DNA from: Sipunculus nudus
Lineage: Eukaryota > Annelida > Sipuncula > Golfingiida > Sipunculidae
Assembly (NCBI GenBank): GCA_026874595.1
Contig: CM049309.1
Coordinates: forward strand, 72,710,426-72,774,425
Length of the DNA: 64,000 nucleotides
Direction of reading: 5' to 3'
The position numbers and the translations under genes are program-made. The notes beneath the pieces were generated by a model. That model searched no databases and had not been told where the DNA came from. It worked only from the letters and a program-made list of their open reading frames with translations. Shown here piece after piece: positions 24,769-38,400 of this stretch. Within the stretch, counting starts at the first letter, position 1. Each line of letters starts with the position of its first letter.

Positions 24769-27422
24769 TTTATATATTGATGTTTATAATAATTGATTGA
24801 AAAAGATGCAAAAACAACACTTGCTTATTGGTGCTCTGCACTGTTCCACTATGGCTACAATTAAATAGCTTAATGTCATAATAGGTCAATAGAAAGTAAC
24901 AATTGTGAGTTTAATAGGGCTTGTATTAATTCATTAAGAGAAGTGCATATTAAGTTTATTTCTTATTTTAAGTAAGTTATCAGTCCACATTCATCAAACC
25001 AATTGGACCTTTATGGTTGATGGATGTAGGTTGGACATTCCAGACAGCCAAGGCTGTTTTCCCCTTATTTTTTTAAAGATGAACCCCCTGGCTGAAGTGG
25101 TGCAGATGTTTGGATTATTAATCCCTTGGTGTTTACTGTAAACCCTTCCCACTCCAAAATCTTTGAGGTGCTCTTTAGATGTCACCATAACCAGCCTGTC
25201 AGTGGCTGACTAATCATTAATGTCATCTTTAAGATTAATTTCCCTGTCATGGAACTGGCTTTAGAGACACATGTCCTGCCATGCCTCACACCAAGCCTTG
25301 GTATGCTACATGTTTACACCAAGTATGCTGTTATTCAGCTATAAGTACATTTATAAACTGATACACAAATCACACATATTATGATATAAATATGAAGTAT
25401 AGAATGTTGCTTTGTGTGGCACCTTGATTGTTCAAGTTACTAATATGTTAGGAGAAGCAGGGCATGTATACATGCCTTCAAGGATTTAAGCTTTGTATGT
25501 TCAGCTGAGCCTTGTTGGCCAGTTGCCACTCATTGGGTCACAGTCTTTAGTTGGCTCCTAGTACCTGTGTCTTTACCTTTCTTGGACAATTCAGAGATAA
25601 AATGGAGATTCTCAAAGATCTACAGCTAAAGTTTGGAAGAAAGAAGATCATTATAATGGCAATCACTGTAACTGTTACTGTATTTCTCGTCAGGAACCAG
25701 GCATTTGTGCCAGCAGTAAAAAATTCCCCTCTAAGATTGAGCAGTTATAGTTCAGTAAAGTTTCATCTGATGAGCTCTTGGGACACCCGAGTGTTCGTTC
25801 AGACCTCAGATAGATTGCACATTTATTGCCTAGCTAACTTTTAGTCCCTGAGCTATGACGACACCAATTGTCCATACAGCTGCTTGTGCAGCTGTCTCAT
25901 TTAAAGAACAGGGACTGTTTCTTGATTATTAGAACCAAAGACTTTTGTTTTAAAGGTTAATTCTTTGTTGAAGTGATATTTAAGCAAATCTGGTGTTCTA
26001 TCTCCTTTTTTTAATATATGGCATACCAGTTAATTATTGCGGTCTTTCAGATCACTAATTGCAGTGGTCCTAAGCATAAATATGATCAGAGTACAGTGTG
26101 AATACTATGTTTATTACGTTAATATCCTGGTTAATTGCTTTTTAATATCTTATTGGGATAGTGGTTGACTTTCATGTCCTAGTTAATTGCCTTGTAATAT
26201 CTTATTGAGATAGATACTGGTGTTGTTAGATGAGTAAAGTAAATAGCTTGTGCTTACAAGTTACAAACATTGTCCACTTGGCAATGTTGAGGTTTACCGT
26301 GTGGATATTTTGTCCTCTCACAAAATGTAGACATTTTACTCTATGGGTATTTTCTCCTATAGCAGATTGTTGATGGACATTTGGGTAAATATGTAAATAT
26401 AAACTATTGAAACATTTGCATTGTACATCCATGTAGATACTTTCTTGTACTTCCAGATATCAATGATGCACACTCTGATCCCCACTGCCAAACAAACCAT
26501 TTTGTATTAAAGTGTTATTGTTTTTAATGAGTTTAGTCCAGGTGTATATTCACACCTGTTTTAGTTGACTGTTGAATCCTCTGTAAATATATGATACCAG
26601 TTCAGTTTATACCATTGAACTTTGAGCATTATACATTCAATCAGTTATAATTAAACCACTGAATGCCAAGGCAAAATTTATGCACCTGTGCCCCGAGGTG
26701 TATTCTCACATAAATTATATCATTTGATGTTCTAACCTTTATACAACCTGTTTGTTACAGTAGAATTAGCAACACTTTAAATGCCTGTAATTCCCTGAAG
26801 TACCAGAGCAGTTTGTAAATATTTTGGTTTTATTCTTGTTTTAACTAGTAATAATTATTCAGGTTTGTGGAGGTTGTGAAAAGAACATAAAGAATATTAT
26901 ATGTTTACAAAATATTATATTATTTTGATATACAGTTTAGAGACCATGCTTCCTGACAGGTCATATGTATACACTCATACATCACTGATTGAAACCAGAA
27001 AAAGATATGTTTTTTTACAAAGATACATGCACATGAGTTTTAAGGTGATTCTTCAAAGTCTACAGGTACATAAACACTTATGGTTGCAGTTTTTAGCATC
27101 GCCTAAGACTGACACGGTTTGAACTAGTGCTCAGGTGAGTAACATTTGATGGGTTTGAGTCACAGCTCTGCATCAGCTTGATAGATTTTCTGTCCATGTT
27201 CACAGTTCTGCTGTGACTGGCAAATCCCCAGGAAATCTGTTCACTAAAGGTGACATACACAGATACATGTAATTTATATATCCCTTATCCGGGTGGCATC
27301 TGGGGTTGGGGCCAGGTACAAACAGCAGTTCCTAGGTTCAGGTCCAGGTAAAAGTACCTGACACCAACCGTAGCAGCTTGTAGGAAAATTACCTCCCTGC
27401 AAACTTGTTTGACATAGTTTTT
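24769..27422. other. No gene confirmed; one membrane-type open frame
   Basis: Mostly AT-rich unique sequence. An open frame at 25551-25844 contains an internal ATG with a good context (AAAATGG at 25600-25606), followed by a basic patch (KFGRKK) and about 15 hydrophobic residues (IIIMAITVTVTVFLV), the layout of a signal anchor. The rest of it looks random and no family is recognised. A 2x52-bp imperfect duplication sits at 26121-26218. Confidence 0.35.
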
Positions 27423-27475
27423 AGCTCGGCTGACTATAAGTCATCTAAGCTATAGTTGTGGTTCTTTGTGTTATT
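27423..27475 (+). mobile_element. HL1 5'-end fragment
   Basis: AGCTCGGCTGACTATAAGTC followed by ATCTAAGCTATAGTTGTGGTTCTTTG, matching the first 50 bp of HL1. The rest is missing; flanking sequence is AT-rich. Confidence 0.7.
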
Positions 27476-27804
27476 ATTTCAATGAATGAAATTTATTAAA
27501 CATAAAAATTTGTGTTTTAATAAATATAACTGGATATATAAAGTAATTATGAATGCATGTTTTATCTTGGTGAAGTGTGTCAAATTTGTAAAAATATAAA
27601 AGGGTTAATCATCGGAATAAATAATTGATTATAATCATTTAAAATAATGAATTTAAACAAACTATTTATTATAAATTCCTATGGTTGATCCCCACTTTAA
27701 CTTACCTTATTTTAAACTTTATGTATTTTTATTGGGTTGTACAGAGTTTTAATAATTAATGTGAGGCACTCCAAGGCTCAGGTAGTGACATTTTTTTTAG
27801 CACT

Positions 27805-28020
27805 CTGATGCTGGTTGTCAGATGGCCGAAAATGGCACTAGGCATATTATAACCCCTTATGAAGGAACCCAGTGAACCTTGAGAAAAACCACCAACCGTG
27901 GAAAGATCACTACAGCCAACACTTATAGCCTTTCCTGGAATTCAACCCTAGTGACCAGCAGATAGAGTGGAATTAGTAATTGCTCTATGAAGCTTTATAC
28001 TGTTGACCAGTTGACCGCCC
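27805..28020 (-). mobile_element. SINE-like relic with tRNA-like box
   Basis: Same pattern as 5840-5995: 'ggaacccagtgaaccttgagaaaaaccaccaacc', 'gatcactacagcc', 'ggaattcaaccctagtgacc'. The minus strand gives GGGTTGAATTCC as a B-box-like motif with a tRNA-like 'attgctcta' segment nearby. Confidence 0.5.
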
Positions 28021-28197
28021 CTACAAAACAAGATTTTTTTTCACATATAAAAATTATGGAAATTTGTCCCGTTCTTCTTCCACCTATGACAAAAGAATTC
28101 ATCCATGGTAAAAAAAATGTAAAAATGGAAACCTTGTGAAACACTAAAAATGAGATATATTAAAAAAATTAACTTGTAAAGTTAGCTTTGAATATAA

Positions 28198-28526
28198 CAG
28201 TGATGTAATCGAATTCACACCATCCGAGTCCAAGTGCAAGTCCAACTACAGGCCACCTGAGTCCTTGAGATTCAAGTGCAAGTCCACCATTTAAGTCTGA
28301 GTCATTTGGAATCCAATTCCATTTTGTAACTGTTATTCTGTTAGTAGTTTGCACATGTACACAAGTCTTTATTATGTATTTTTTGGGACTCGAGATGGAC
28401 TCAGCCTTATTTCTTGAGTCCTTACCTGAATAGTCCGAGTACAAGTCGGAGTCAAGGACCCTTGAGTCCAAGTCAGAGTCTGAGTCTCTAAAAAAGTGGA
28501 GTCTGGACTCGAGTCATACATCACTG
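28198..28526. mobile_element. hAT-type MITE built of GAGTCC/AAGTCC repeats
   Basis: Left end CAGTGATGTAATCGAATTC; right end GACTCGAGTCATACATCACTG. It is flanked by a perfect 8-bp duplication, GAATATAA (28190-28197 and 28527-28534), the hallmark size for hAT elements. The interior is a degenerate hexamer array (GAGTCC, AAGTCC, AAGTCG) on both sides of an AT-rich middle. The antisense open frame at 28169-28471 is a shadow. Confidence 0.85.
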
Positions 28527-28942
28527 GAATATAAAGTATTTCTCAGTGGTTATACCCTTAATTAATGTCTCCAGACCTACTTGTATCCTCAAAATTCAGG
28601 TCTGTATATTTTGGATAAGTAATTGTACAGATTACAGTACTATACAATCATTTTCTTGCTAACATGCACCATGACTACAGGAATTGCTGGCAGTAGGTGA
28701 GGGTGGTGGTTGATTGAGGTTATCACAATGGAAATAGGTTCACCGCGGCAAGTTATGTCGGCTTGTTTATTCACCATTGTACATAATAAATGATTAATAA
28801 TTCTTTCTTTATAAAACTCAACAATGTAAAAGTCATATGGGTCTGTCCAAATCCAGTTTGTTGATTGTGCTGTCAGGAATAGTGTATAGGATACTCTAGC
28901 ATCGTGCAAATGCTGGTTTCACTACTTATAGAATATTAGTTG

Positions 28943-28955
28943 TATATGTATGTAT

Positions 28956-29025
<70 letters not shown>
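28943..29025. repeat. (TATG)n then (TA)n microsatellite
   Basis: TATG/TGTG units grade into a pure TA run. Confidence 0.95.
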
Positions 29026-29027
<2 letters not shown>

Positions 29028-29312
29028 TGATTTTATCTTGATAGGTTGTTATTGTGATGAGATGTGCCTTGCTGATGGAATGATAGTAATATATTGATAA
29101 TATAGCACCTCACATTCTGGCTTGGATGTAGAAAAGCTTCCATATACATACACATGACTCATAGACAGCTGGTACAGAGTGGCCCGTATGTGGAACAGGT
29201 ACATGCGGATATAGATTTATGTATCTTATATGAAAATCATGAATTTCTAAAAGTGTACATCATCAGTGTTTGTTGATTTTATTTGACAAGGCCATTTTGA
29301 AATTTTCTATTC

Positions 29313-29793
29313 TTTAAAGGTGCCTATTCACCTACCTTTTGAAAAGGAATTTGTGATTTCCAGCTTTCTCTGTGTATATATTAATGAACTAAAGGTAATT
29401 TTGATTGTGAAAATTCTTACAAAGCCTCCAGGAAGGATGTATGAACTTGTTTATCAACAACATGTTTGTAAACACAGCAATGTTGACAAATGGGAAAAAA
29501 CATGTAACCTAAGGTGGTAGTCTGCTTATATGCTAACGTAGATAGGTCACTTGTTGCAAAACACCATTGACAAAGCTCTGGCATATCTGACTTGCTGCCA
29601 GGTTCCCAAGTTGAATTTGTATGGATTATTTTGGCTAGCCCCCATATATTATAAACACGTTGATATAAACAAGACAAGCAGCCAGTGTATGGTGATATCC
29701 ACATTTTCAGGCCTATTTTTTTTATAAAAGCTTCAACAGATTACCTTCAGTTTATAAAGGTCGGTCTGGTCAGAGGTGATTTGGCCCCTTTAA
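29313..29793. mobile_element. MITE family K, copy 1 (complete)
   Basis: Ends are inverted and similar: TTTAAAGGTGCCTATTCACCT on the left, and on the right the inverse of TTTAAAGGGGCCAAATCACCT. The body includes 'ttgtaaacacagcaatgttgacaaa', 'aggtcacttgttgcaaaacaccatt' and 'ataaacaagacaagcagccagtgt', all shared with copies at 31386-31680 and 39005-39440. Open frames at 29320 and 29417 are shadows of this repeat. Confidence 0.7.
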
Positions 29794-30062
29794 AAATAAT
29801 GTTAATAAATTATTTTGTGTGACTATTGACATAGGTCTAAGAAAAGCATGCATGAACATTTAATGTGATATCTTAAAAGGTTATATTCAAAATATAAACC
29901 ATCAATTTCTTAATAAATCATATAAATATTTTATATTTTTATATATACTTTTACAGCAATCTCTTTCCTAAAAAAGTTTATTTATATATTAATACATGCA
30001 CATTTTATCTCAGTTATTAACAAGAAAATGTTTGTAAAGCAACCCATCTATTTTCCATTAAA

Positions 30063-30121
<59 letters not shown>

Positions 30122-31385
30122 CACATACACTAACAATTATAAACTTTTATATACTTGTACACATGAATGAGGACCCTTTAATTTGCCATTCTCTATGATA
30201 CAGTATTGAGTAAATATCACAGCTGTTCCCGTGGGGAGAGCTTGTCATTTAGCCATTCTTCAGTGTAGAAAGTCAGTTCAGTACATAAATGCTAGTAAAC
30301 AGCAGAAGCTGTGTGCACAATATACATATAACACACATATTACCGGGTACATACTAGCTGCCACTGAGAGCCTCTGAGGGCTGGCCTTTAATCTACCAGC
30401 TAGCTGCTGAATTGTAAGTAGTTTGAGTAATTCTTGATTTAATCGTGCCAAGTGCCTACTTTCAACCTTTCTCTTATATACATTATGCATTACAGGTTAG
30501 AGTTGATCAACTTGACCAAGGATCATATGAATAAATCCCTGCATTTAACATATCATAAATGCTTACTGGCTTGTACTCCCCTCTTTTGCAGTGTAAAAAT
30601 ATTTGCCATTTGGCAAACTTGAATTTCTATATTTGATTTATTTATGGGGAAGGCCAAATATTATATTTTTTCCCTTTTCATGAATAATAGTTCTTTGTTT
30701 TCTCACACAAAACATAAAAAACATTCCTTGAAAGTATGTTTCTCTGAAAAATTCTTGGAACTCCTTGAAATTTGATTTGCTCTACAGTTTACATGTATAT
30801 AAGCTGCCAGCTGGCCATGCATTCTTGGCATCAACCAGGGCTTTTTATAGTAGCTACCTCCAGGTGTGTCATGTGATAAGGGTACCTGTATTTACATCAA
30901 CCAAGCCTGCCTCCTCGTTACCAAGTGGATGTTATTTTTCATTTTAACATCGAGCCCAGGGACCAGGGCAGCTGCTTTATTTTGGTAAGTGGTCAATGTG
31001 AAGTTGTAGACATTTTTACAAACGGTGAATTTCTCCAAAATATTAATACAGCTTGTCCTGCAGTGGGACTGTTTAGTTTAGGAGTCCTCCAGAAATTTGG
31101 ATAGATACCCAGGAAATGAATTAAATCTCTGTAGCTCTTGGATTTGAAATAAGTTGAAATATAATCAAAGGGGGCCAGCTTTAAATTCAAGGTTTCTGAC
31201 ATGCTTCATGGGGATACATGAAAATAACATCAAGAGATCTGCTCACATCCACTGTAATCCTTATTCAAGCAAATCTCTTTAACAATTTACAATGTACCTT
31301 AAATGATTAAATGACTAGTCTTTTCAACTGGCTAGACTGAGACACCCAAGAATTTATACTACCGTATTACACCATTTTAATGCCC
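29794..31385. other. No gene recognised
   Basis: AT-rich sequence containing the (TA)n tract at 30065-30116. Open frames on both strands look random. Confidence 0.5.
30065..30116. repeat. (TA)n microsatellite
   Basis: Pure AT dinucleotide run followed by ACATACAC. Confidence 0.95.
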
Positions 31386-31680
31386 TCTTTAAAGGGGCCT
31401 ATTCTGATATCTGATGTCTGTTAACTAATGATCATCCTGTGAACATTAAAAAAAAATTGGCCGGAAATGCCAATCCCACCACACACAGGCTGTTTGTTTT
31501 GTTATGTTAATATCCACATGTTTATAACAGGTTGGGGCCCTTTGAATTAATCCAAACACATTCAATAAGGACATCTGGTGGCAACCAGAATTTTGCAAAG
31601 GGCATTTTGAAACTAGTGACCCTTTAACATCCTCACATATGCAGCCAACCAAGTTTGGTTACGTGTTTATCAAAATTGGC
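31386..31680 (-). mobile_element. MITE family K, copy 2 (inverted, partial)
   Basis: Reverse complement of the 3' two-thirds of the family: TTTAAAGGGGCCTATTCTGATATC at its left, then 'gccggaaatgcc', 'ctgtttgttttgttatg', 'aacacattcaataaggacatc' and 'aactagtgaccctttaa'. Confidence 0.7.
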
Positions 31681-32342
31681 TCTGGTACGGTGTTTACCAA
31701 CACCTTGAAGATACACAAGCTCATACATCCGTCACAGAGGCATAATAAGAACTTTTCTTAAAAGGGACTACCTACAGTTCAATAATATGTACACAGCGTA
31801 AGCCAGAAATCATGACCTCTACAGAAACAATAATTATTGCTGGTTTTATCCAACATTCCATAATTCCCTATTTTGACGTCTGCTACACCACTGCTGAAAG
31901 CTTATTTCAGTAGACCTAATATAGCCTTTAATATTAATTATTATTTTAATATCTAGTTATTACATGTTATAGTGAATACAGGTGTGTCATAGACGCCCAA
32001 GTCTTGGTCTGGGCTGACATCTGTGTGTAACAAGTAGTGCCCCTGGCATTGATTTAGTAATTTTTCATTCTTTGACCAATGACACTTAAGTGCTGACTCA
32101 AAATTGGTTATCAGTCAAGTATAAGACACGTCATTTACAAAAACTGGCCAGGGGTCTAGAATCTTGCCCTAGATCTGACGAAAGGTTTAGATGCCACTCT
32201 CAGATCACATAGAATTTGTTTTAAATTAAACCACACAAAAAATTAAGCTGGAAAATATTTAAATAATTTATGGTCCAAACTAAATATGTGACATTTTGTG
32301 AAAAGTACACTATGTATCATACAAAAGCTGCTTCAATTTTTG

Positions 32343-32345
<3 letters not shown>

Positions 32346-32412
<67 letters not shown>
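32346..32412. repeat. (TA)n microsatellite
   Basis: TA run with one CA interruption near 32397. Confidence 0.95.
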
Positions 32413-35400
32413 AAGAACAAAAAAAGAGCAAGTGAAGTGATATCTTAGAAAGGTTGGAAGTTGGGACACCAGTTTTCAACATTACCAATGACTTACTGCT
32501 CATACTGTTACAAAAAGTTCTGAATGGCAAAAAAAAATAGGAGCTGAGATTCCTTAAAACAATTTATATTTTATGTGGCCTTATCTAAACCATCTCTGTC
32601 TTTAGATACCTGGGAGTATATTTATATACAGATATGGATACAGAGATATATAATCTATGGTCATTTTGTGGCAGGCTGACAGTTTTACATTTAATGGGTT
32701 TCAGTAATTCCTAACCATTTACCAGAAGGTTTCTAGCTGTCACCATAGAAAATTCCAAAACCAAGACTGGCTGCTTGACAGGCCTCAGTCCAGAAAGTAC
32801 TGGGGTCTTCTATTTTATGAATCTATATATCAGCTTGGATGAGACAGCAAAACCTTAAATAGAAACCGTTGAAATCTGTACTGTATTCAGCTACCCCTGT
32901 CCAGATGTTTTTTAATGATAATATTTGAAAAATACACTTAGGCAGGGCTAGAGATAACCTTTTGAAAGCACTTGCCTAGTAGGGTAAGTAACATCTAGGC
33001 TTTACTTGCCCTACATTAATTCTTTCTTGTGTGTTCCACATTATTATTTTGCAACCATAAGCATGTTCAAAAGTTTATTTGTTAATAATATCTCTCTTCA
33101 GCATTTACACAGATAAACATACAGGTAACTTAAGATAGAGGTAATTCAATATGATTTTATTTCTCAAAGAAAGGAAATGCTAACTTAAGATTAGTTAAAA
33201 TTGAGGCCTTTGTGTAAAGGTTTATGTTGGACCCACTTGCCCAGTTAGGAAGGTAGAAGCCCACTTTTGGTTGCCGTACCACCATTTTCTAGAACCCCTA
33301 ATGTCACGCACTGTTACAGCATACTATTTTTGCCCAGGTGATAGAACAATACCTTGCTGATGCTTTGTCAGACAAGAAGTAATACTCTTTTTTTGTGTGG
33401 ATTTTTTTTTAATATAAACTAGTAAGCAATCAGAGGTCATGTACACACCTCTTCCTGTTCTCTGGATCATCAGATAAAAATCATTACCAGGATCTTGAAC
33501 AAACTCTGCTGTATGCTAGGTAAGCATAAGAAATATATGAATGTGAGCCCAGAGAAACATGTGTCACTGTTCACCAGTTCCATAGTTGCATCACAGGTCA
33601 GCTCAACCTGCCAGAACAAAGGCTTTCCTAATACCAGTGAATGAATATTGCTTATTGCCGGTTAAACAAATTGCCTTATCACGCAGTAGTAAAGAATTCA
33701 TTAGACAGAAACATGTTAATGGTGATTTAAATTACCTCGAAAATCCAATTGATTGTTCCTTGGTTAGTACCCTGCTCCTCTGAAAAATTGTCTCAAATGC
33801 CATCCACAACTTTTCGGTAAATTTGTTTACATACAACCAATCAACCAAGACAAAATATATGTTGTGACATTCTACTAATGGCCTAAATAGAAAATATTTA
33901 AAGGTTTGTATATATCCCATCTTATGTGAATTTAGTAACCTTTATCTCATTGTAAGTGTGAAAGCTTTATCTAAACTATGCTGTGATGGAGTGGAACCCA
34001 GAGAATATCATGTGAATTGTTACGTTAAGGTAAAATATACTGGGACTTGATCACATTATCTTTGCAAAGGGAAGCAGAATACACACATTTCTAGGATGTT
34101 CTGGAGCCTGGATCACTGAACTAGTGGAAGTCACTATCAATCATGTGTAGGGTTTTTCTCGCTCTCTTTGTGCAAGTCAGTATTAGGAGGATCGTTTTCC
34201 TGTCGTTCATGAGAGACAACGAAGACACATCATCAGAACCTCTCAATGTAATCAGGTTAGAAAGCATTACACTTCCATTTATTGAATTTACATGGATTCC
34301 AGCAAGCGAAAGAGCTCAGCTCCTCCAACCGGATTGAGAAGAACTTGAGGAGGCAGCTTGCGGGCGCTCAATCTCGTGGATTTACTGACCTCACAGTTGT
34401 GGATTAATGATCGATGATGAATGAAATCACCATCACTATCAGAATGATCAATGATGAATTCCTTCTGATTGACATTCTATGAGTACCAAGGGCCTGACTG
34501 AGGTACAGCGTGTTATAAAGATACCCCAAGACTCGCAGAAGACTGATCATCGGCTCATCTGCAATCCCTGTTGGACAATAAGGTTATCAGCATCCCACAG
34601 ACTTGTCTGGTTTCATTACTGTTCCACCTCCACACAGCCAATAATGAAGATATTGTTACTTCGATTTTGGTTTACAACCTTTGTAGGACAAACAAGCCCA
34701 CCACTTTTCTGTTTATGTGTTAGTCTGTACTGTCCAATTGTTTCACTGTATTGCAGCAATGATCCAGTATCATCAGATCGGTAGCCATGCAAATGCTTTT
34801 ACTGTTCCTGGCAGTCATACACATTTTTATGCCTGCCATCCTTGACGAGTCTCGTCTCTTTGCGGTCATGTCCTCGTTCATGCTTCAGACCATTTAATGT
34901 ACTGTTTAATGGTAACGTCTTTCTTGTTTGTGCTCGTTATTCACTGCCCCCTCATGTTCTATTTGAGCTCAATAAATCTAGCTTTAATGGAATGTGGATA
35001 ACAGATGGCTATTAATGCTGAAACCGTAAAAACTGTGGCACAATAAAGTAAAACCTCAACGTGGAAAGAACTTAAAATCAGCAGCAATATTTTAGCATTC
35101 TTTGAAATTTGTGGTATTAAATGTTATTGGCTGCCTGCCAAGGCTTAGTAATATACCAAGTACTCAGGAGTTCTGTCCATAATCCCTTTTTTAAGCTGCC
35201 AATTGGCAATCTTATAATATTCATGAATGGTTTGTTGGAGTGTGCCAAAATTAACTGGATGTGTGCTACTGCTGCAGTTCACGGACACTTAGATTTAAGG
35301 GTCAAAATCAAGACCAGTGACAACAGGGCTGATATATCAGTCATTGGATTTGTGGTATGTTATGTTATGAATTTTATTTTAATAGCAGTTTAAAATTTTA

Positions 35401-38400
35401 ATTTATTTTGAGATCTTTAATTTTATTCATATGCTTAATTTATGCTTTCATATAACCTAATCAGTAATGCCAGGCATCTTAATCAGGAACATAACGACAT
35501 GGGCCTTATCTTCATCTTTATTCATCTGACTTAGCTCCTCTCTCTATCTTACTTGATTTAGAATTGCCACCACTGAGTCCACTCATTAATCATTACCTGT
35601 TTTGTTAGTGAAGGAGTTGTGCCAGTGGCATTAGACAACTAGTGCAAACCAGCTAGGCCACTCAACCCCGATTTATATTTCTTTAGCTTGAAGAGTGTAG
35701 ATAGCGGATGTATTTATTTTTTGAAATTAATTAACAGGAAAGTTTTTTTTTACCAAATTACCCCATTTCATTATTGATTTAAAAAAAATGGTTTTCTTGG
35801 TTACCATGCCATTAACTACCATGATTTTTAAATCTCATGGTTTTGAGTTCTACTAACTCAGCATCTTTGGGTTTTTGGTAAACGGGAAAGTATAAAGTTG
35901 TATAAAGGTGATGAATTGGTTTGTTGGAAAGGGCACTGAAATGATGTATGGAGTGAGTGGTCATTACTGATAGGTAATCAAATAAAAATCAGTGTTGATT
36001 GTTGGTTATATGACATAAAGAGGCTCTCATGTGATGTGTGCTCTCAGAGTTATGTACTTGCGGCGATGAAGGGGCACCTGCTAGGGTATTCCTTTGCTCT
36101 ATCCTGTGGGCTTGTACCTGCCATGTTAGAGATAGGAGACGATCATATCAGACATGGGCTTAGGACAAGAGTAACTCTATTGTCCCGCACTATTTCCTCA
36201 GCCAGGACCATAATTGTCATCCAAATGGTCCATCAGTAACCAGAACTGGTATGCCCTAAGACAGAAAGTGAAGAAGCAAAGACTCCTCAGGTTCACCACT
36301 TAGGGCAAAAAATTAGTGACCCATCCGCAGAAGTTAGAAATGGTGGGAGCCCTCGATGCTGGCAGGTTTTGCTCCTGGGTTCAGTGTGCCTGTACTGTGG
36401 ATTGTGACTGAATCGATTTGCTGCCTCAGATGCTTTCATGGTTGTCCCCCCCTGACTCCCTTAAACTTGGTGTTCTAATTCCGTGCTGTGGCTGGTTGGC
36501 ATTGATCAGCCAAATGACCACTGGCAGGAACAGCCAGAACCAGGTGAACACCATTTTGGGGATAGTCTCACCCACATGACAATGGCCTGGAGGAAGATAC
36601 AGTTGACTTTGAAAGCACTTCTACCGGTGTCACGTAGGTGATGTCCCCATTCATAGTTTGATATAGCATCCCATATGGGATTTTTTTACTTAAGGTTAGG
36701 TCCATACCTCTTTGTGACATAGATGTTGTCCCTATTCATATTAATTTCAATGCAGTCGCCCATTTTGGAAGTTTTTTTTTTTTTAATATTTTTAAAGGTT
36801 GTTTTTTATTGATCTATGGCCTATTGGTGTCACTGTCTAATTTGATGATTTATCAAGGTAACTGTACATAAGAATGATCAATATGTTAATTATGAGCCTT
36901 GCGGATTCAAGTTATCCATGCATGGGATGAGGGATTATTAAGAAGTTGTTTCCAGTCATCAAGATAAACTTTTTAGTTTTATTGCAATTTCTTCTTTCAC
37001 AATTGGAATACCTTGCAACCAGTGGTTGGTTTTGAACCAGGGTTGTTTGCCCCTTAAGTCCAATGCCGTAACTGCAGGATATGTCTTATCCCTTTTTGGG
37101 TAGATGCTATAGTATATTTAATGTGTATGATATACACATTACAATGGATACCTCCCAGTTATGGGCCGTTTTGAAATCGTTAAAACATTTTCTGAATAAC
37201 AGACATCCCTGTTGTCTTGTCAGTGTCTTTACATTGGTTGTTCTAATAATTTTATTTAAAGTAAATGAATCTGAGAAAGGTTTATGGCATCAAATGTCAG
37301 GAGATGTGGAGCTGTGGATAAGGTCAGTTAGTGCTAGCAAATAATGAAGTTAGTCTGTAGATGAACTTAAAATGTACTGATTTTTGTATTAGAAGATAAA
37401 TTTAGTTATATTAGGTGGACATAAAAAGTCATGTTACAATAAAAATAGATGAATAGAAGATTTATATTTGATTGAGACTTTAGTGGTAACTATTGAATAG
37501 GCCTTTGATGAATAAATCTGTTTGACTGTCAGTGAAATATTGTATCTTTGAATTAAGATAAAATTTAAAATAAAATTGCCATAAATTGATACTAAGTCAA
37601 CATCAAGAAGCTTTTTTAAAATGGTTATTTTAAGATAATTAATTTATTACTATCGTCCCATGCAAAAAGGGCTGTCAAACAGTTTTCTAGTCCGGAATTT
37701 CCTAGTACAGGATTCCCTAGTTAGAAAAGTGTAAGTCTGAAATGTCATTCCACTGCTGGTGATGCGGCTGTACCATTGTCTAAGGCTAAAACGATAGATT
37801 ATCAAATGCATTGGCAGATTACAATTACAATTACAATTGTCAGATCCAGGATATAGGAAAAGGAGGGGTCCAACCCATGAGGACTTATGACAAAACTTAA
37901 GAAAAAGTCCCCAGGTCCAGAAAAGGAGGGGTCCAGGCATAAAAAAATTGGTCTGGAACCCTTAAAAGAAGGTTGCACTGGTTCAAAAAGGGGGGTCCAT
38001 TCCCCAGATGTCACTTCTCATCAGAATTTCAAGTATCATCAATGTATCTGTACTTGGTCAAATGATGATACAGATACAGTATTTGACTTTGTATCATGAT
38101 GTATCAGTGTACCAGTGGAATGTAAGAGCCTTACCGCTATCGCTTCAAAATGTAGGAGACCTGACATCATTCTGACATAAATCGGTGAATTGTAAACCTA
38201 TGATGAAGTGGTGCAGTGAAGGCTGAGACATTACAATTCAGGAGACATGACAGTGTCACCTTGTGTTAGAATCTTGTGATGCTACAGGAGACATAGGCCG
38301 GTCATTACCCATCAAATAAAGCAATAAAGACGCATCACTTAGCCACCTTGGTGGTCATTTGCTAGGCCTTTTGATCAATAGAGCTTGTCCCAGGTCCCAG

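Noticed and set aside
28169-28471. Antisense 100-codon frame rich in Asp/Ser
   Set aside because: It is the GAGTCC/AAGTCC hexamer array of the hAT-type MITE read in one frame.
37010-37080. A functional tRNA gene
   Set aside because: Only a B-box-like stretch is present; no cloverleaf could be formed.
37650-38099. Open frames on both strands around 37.7-38.1 kb
   Set aside because: No known motif; the frames overlap each other on both strands without codon bias, so they are likely random.
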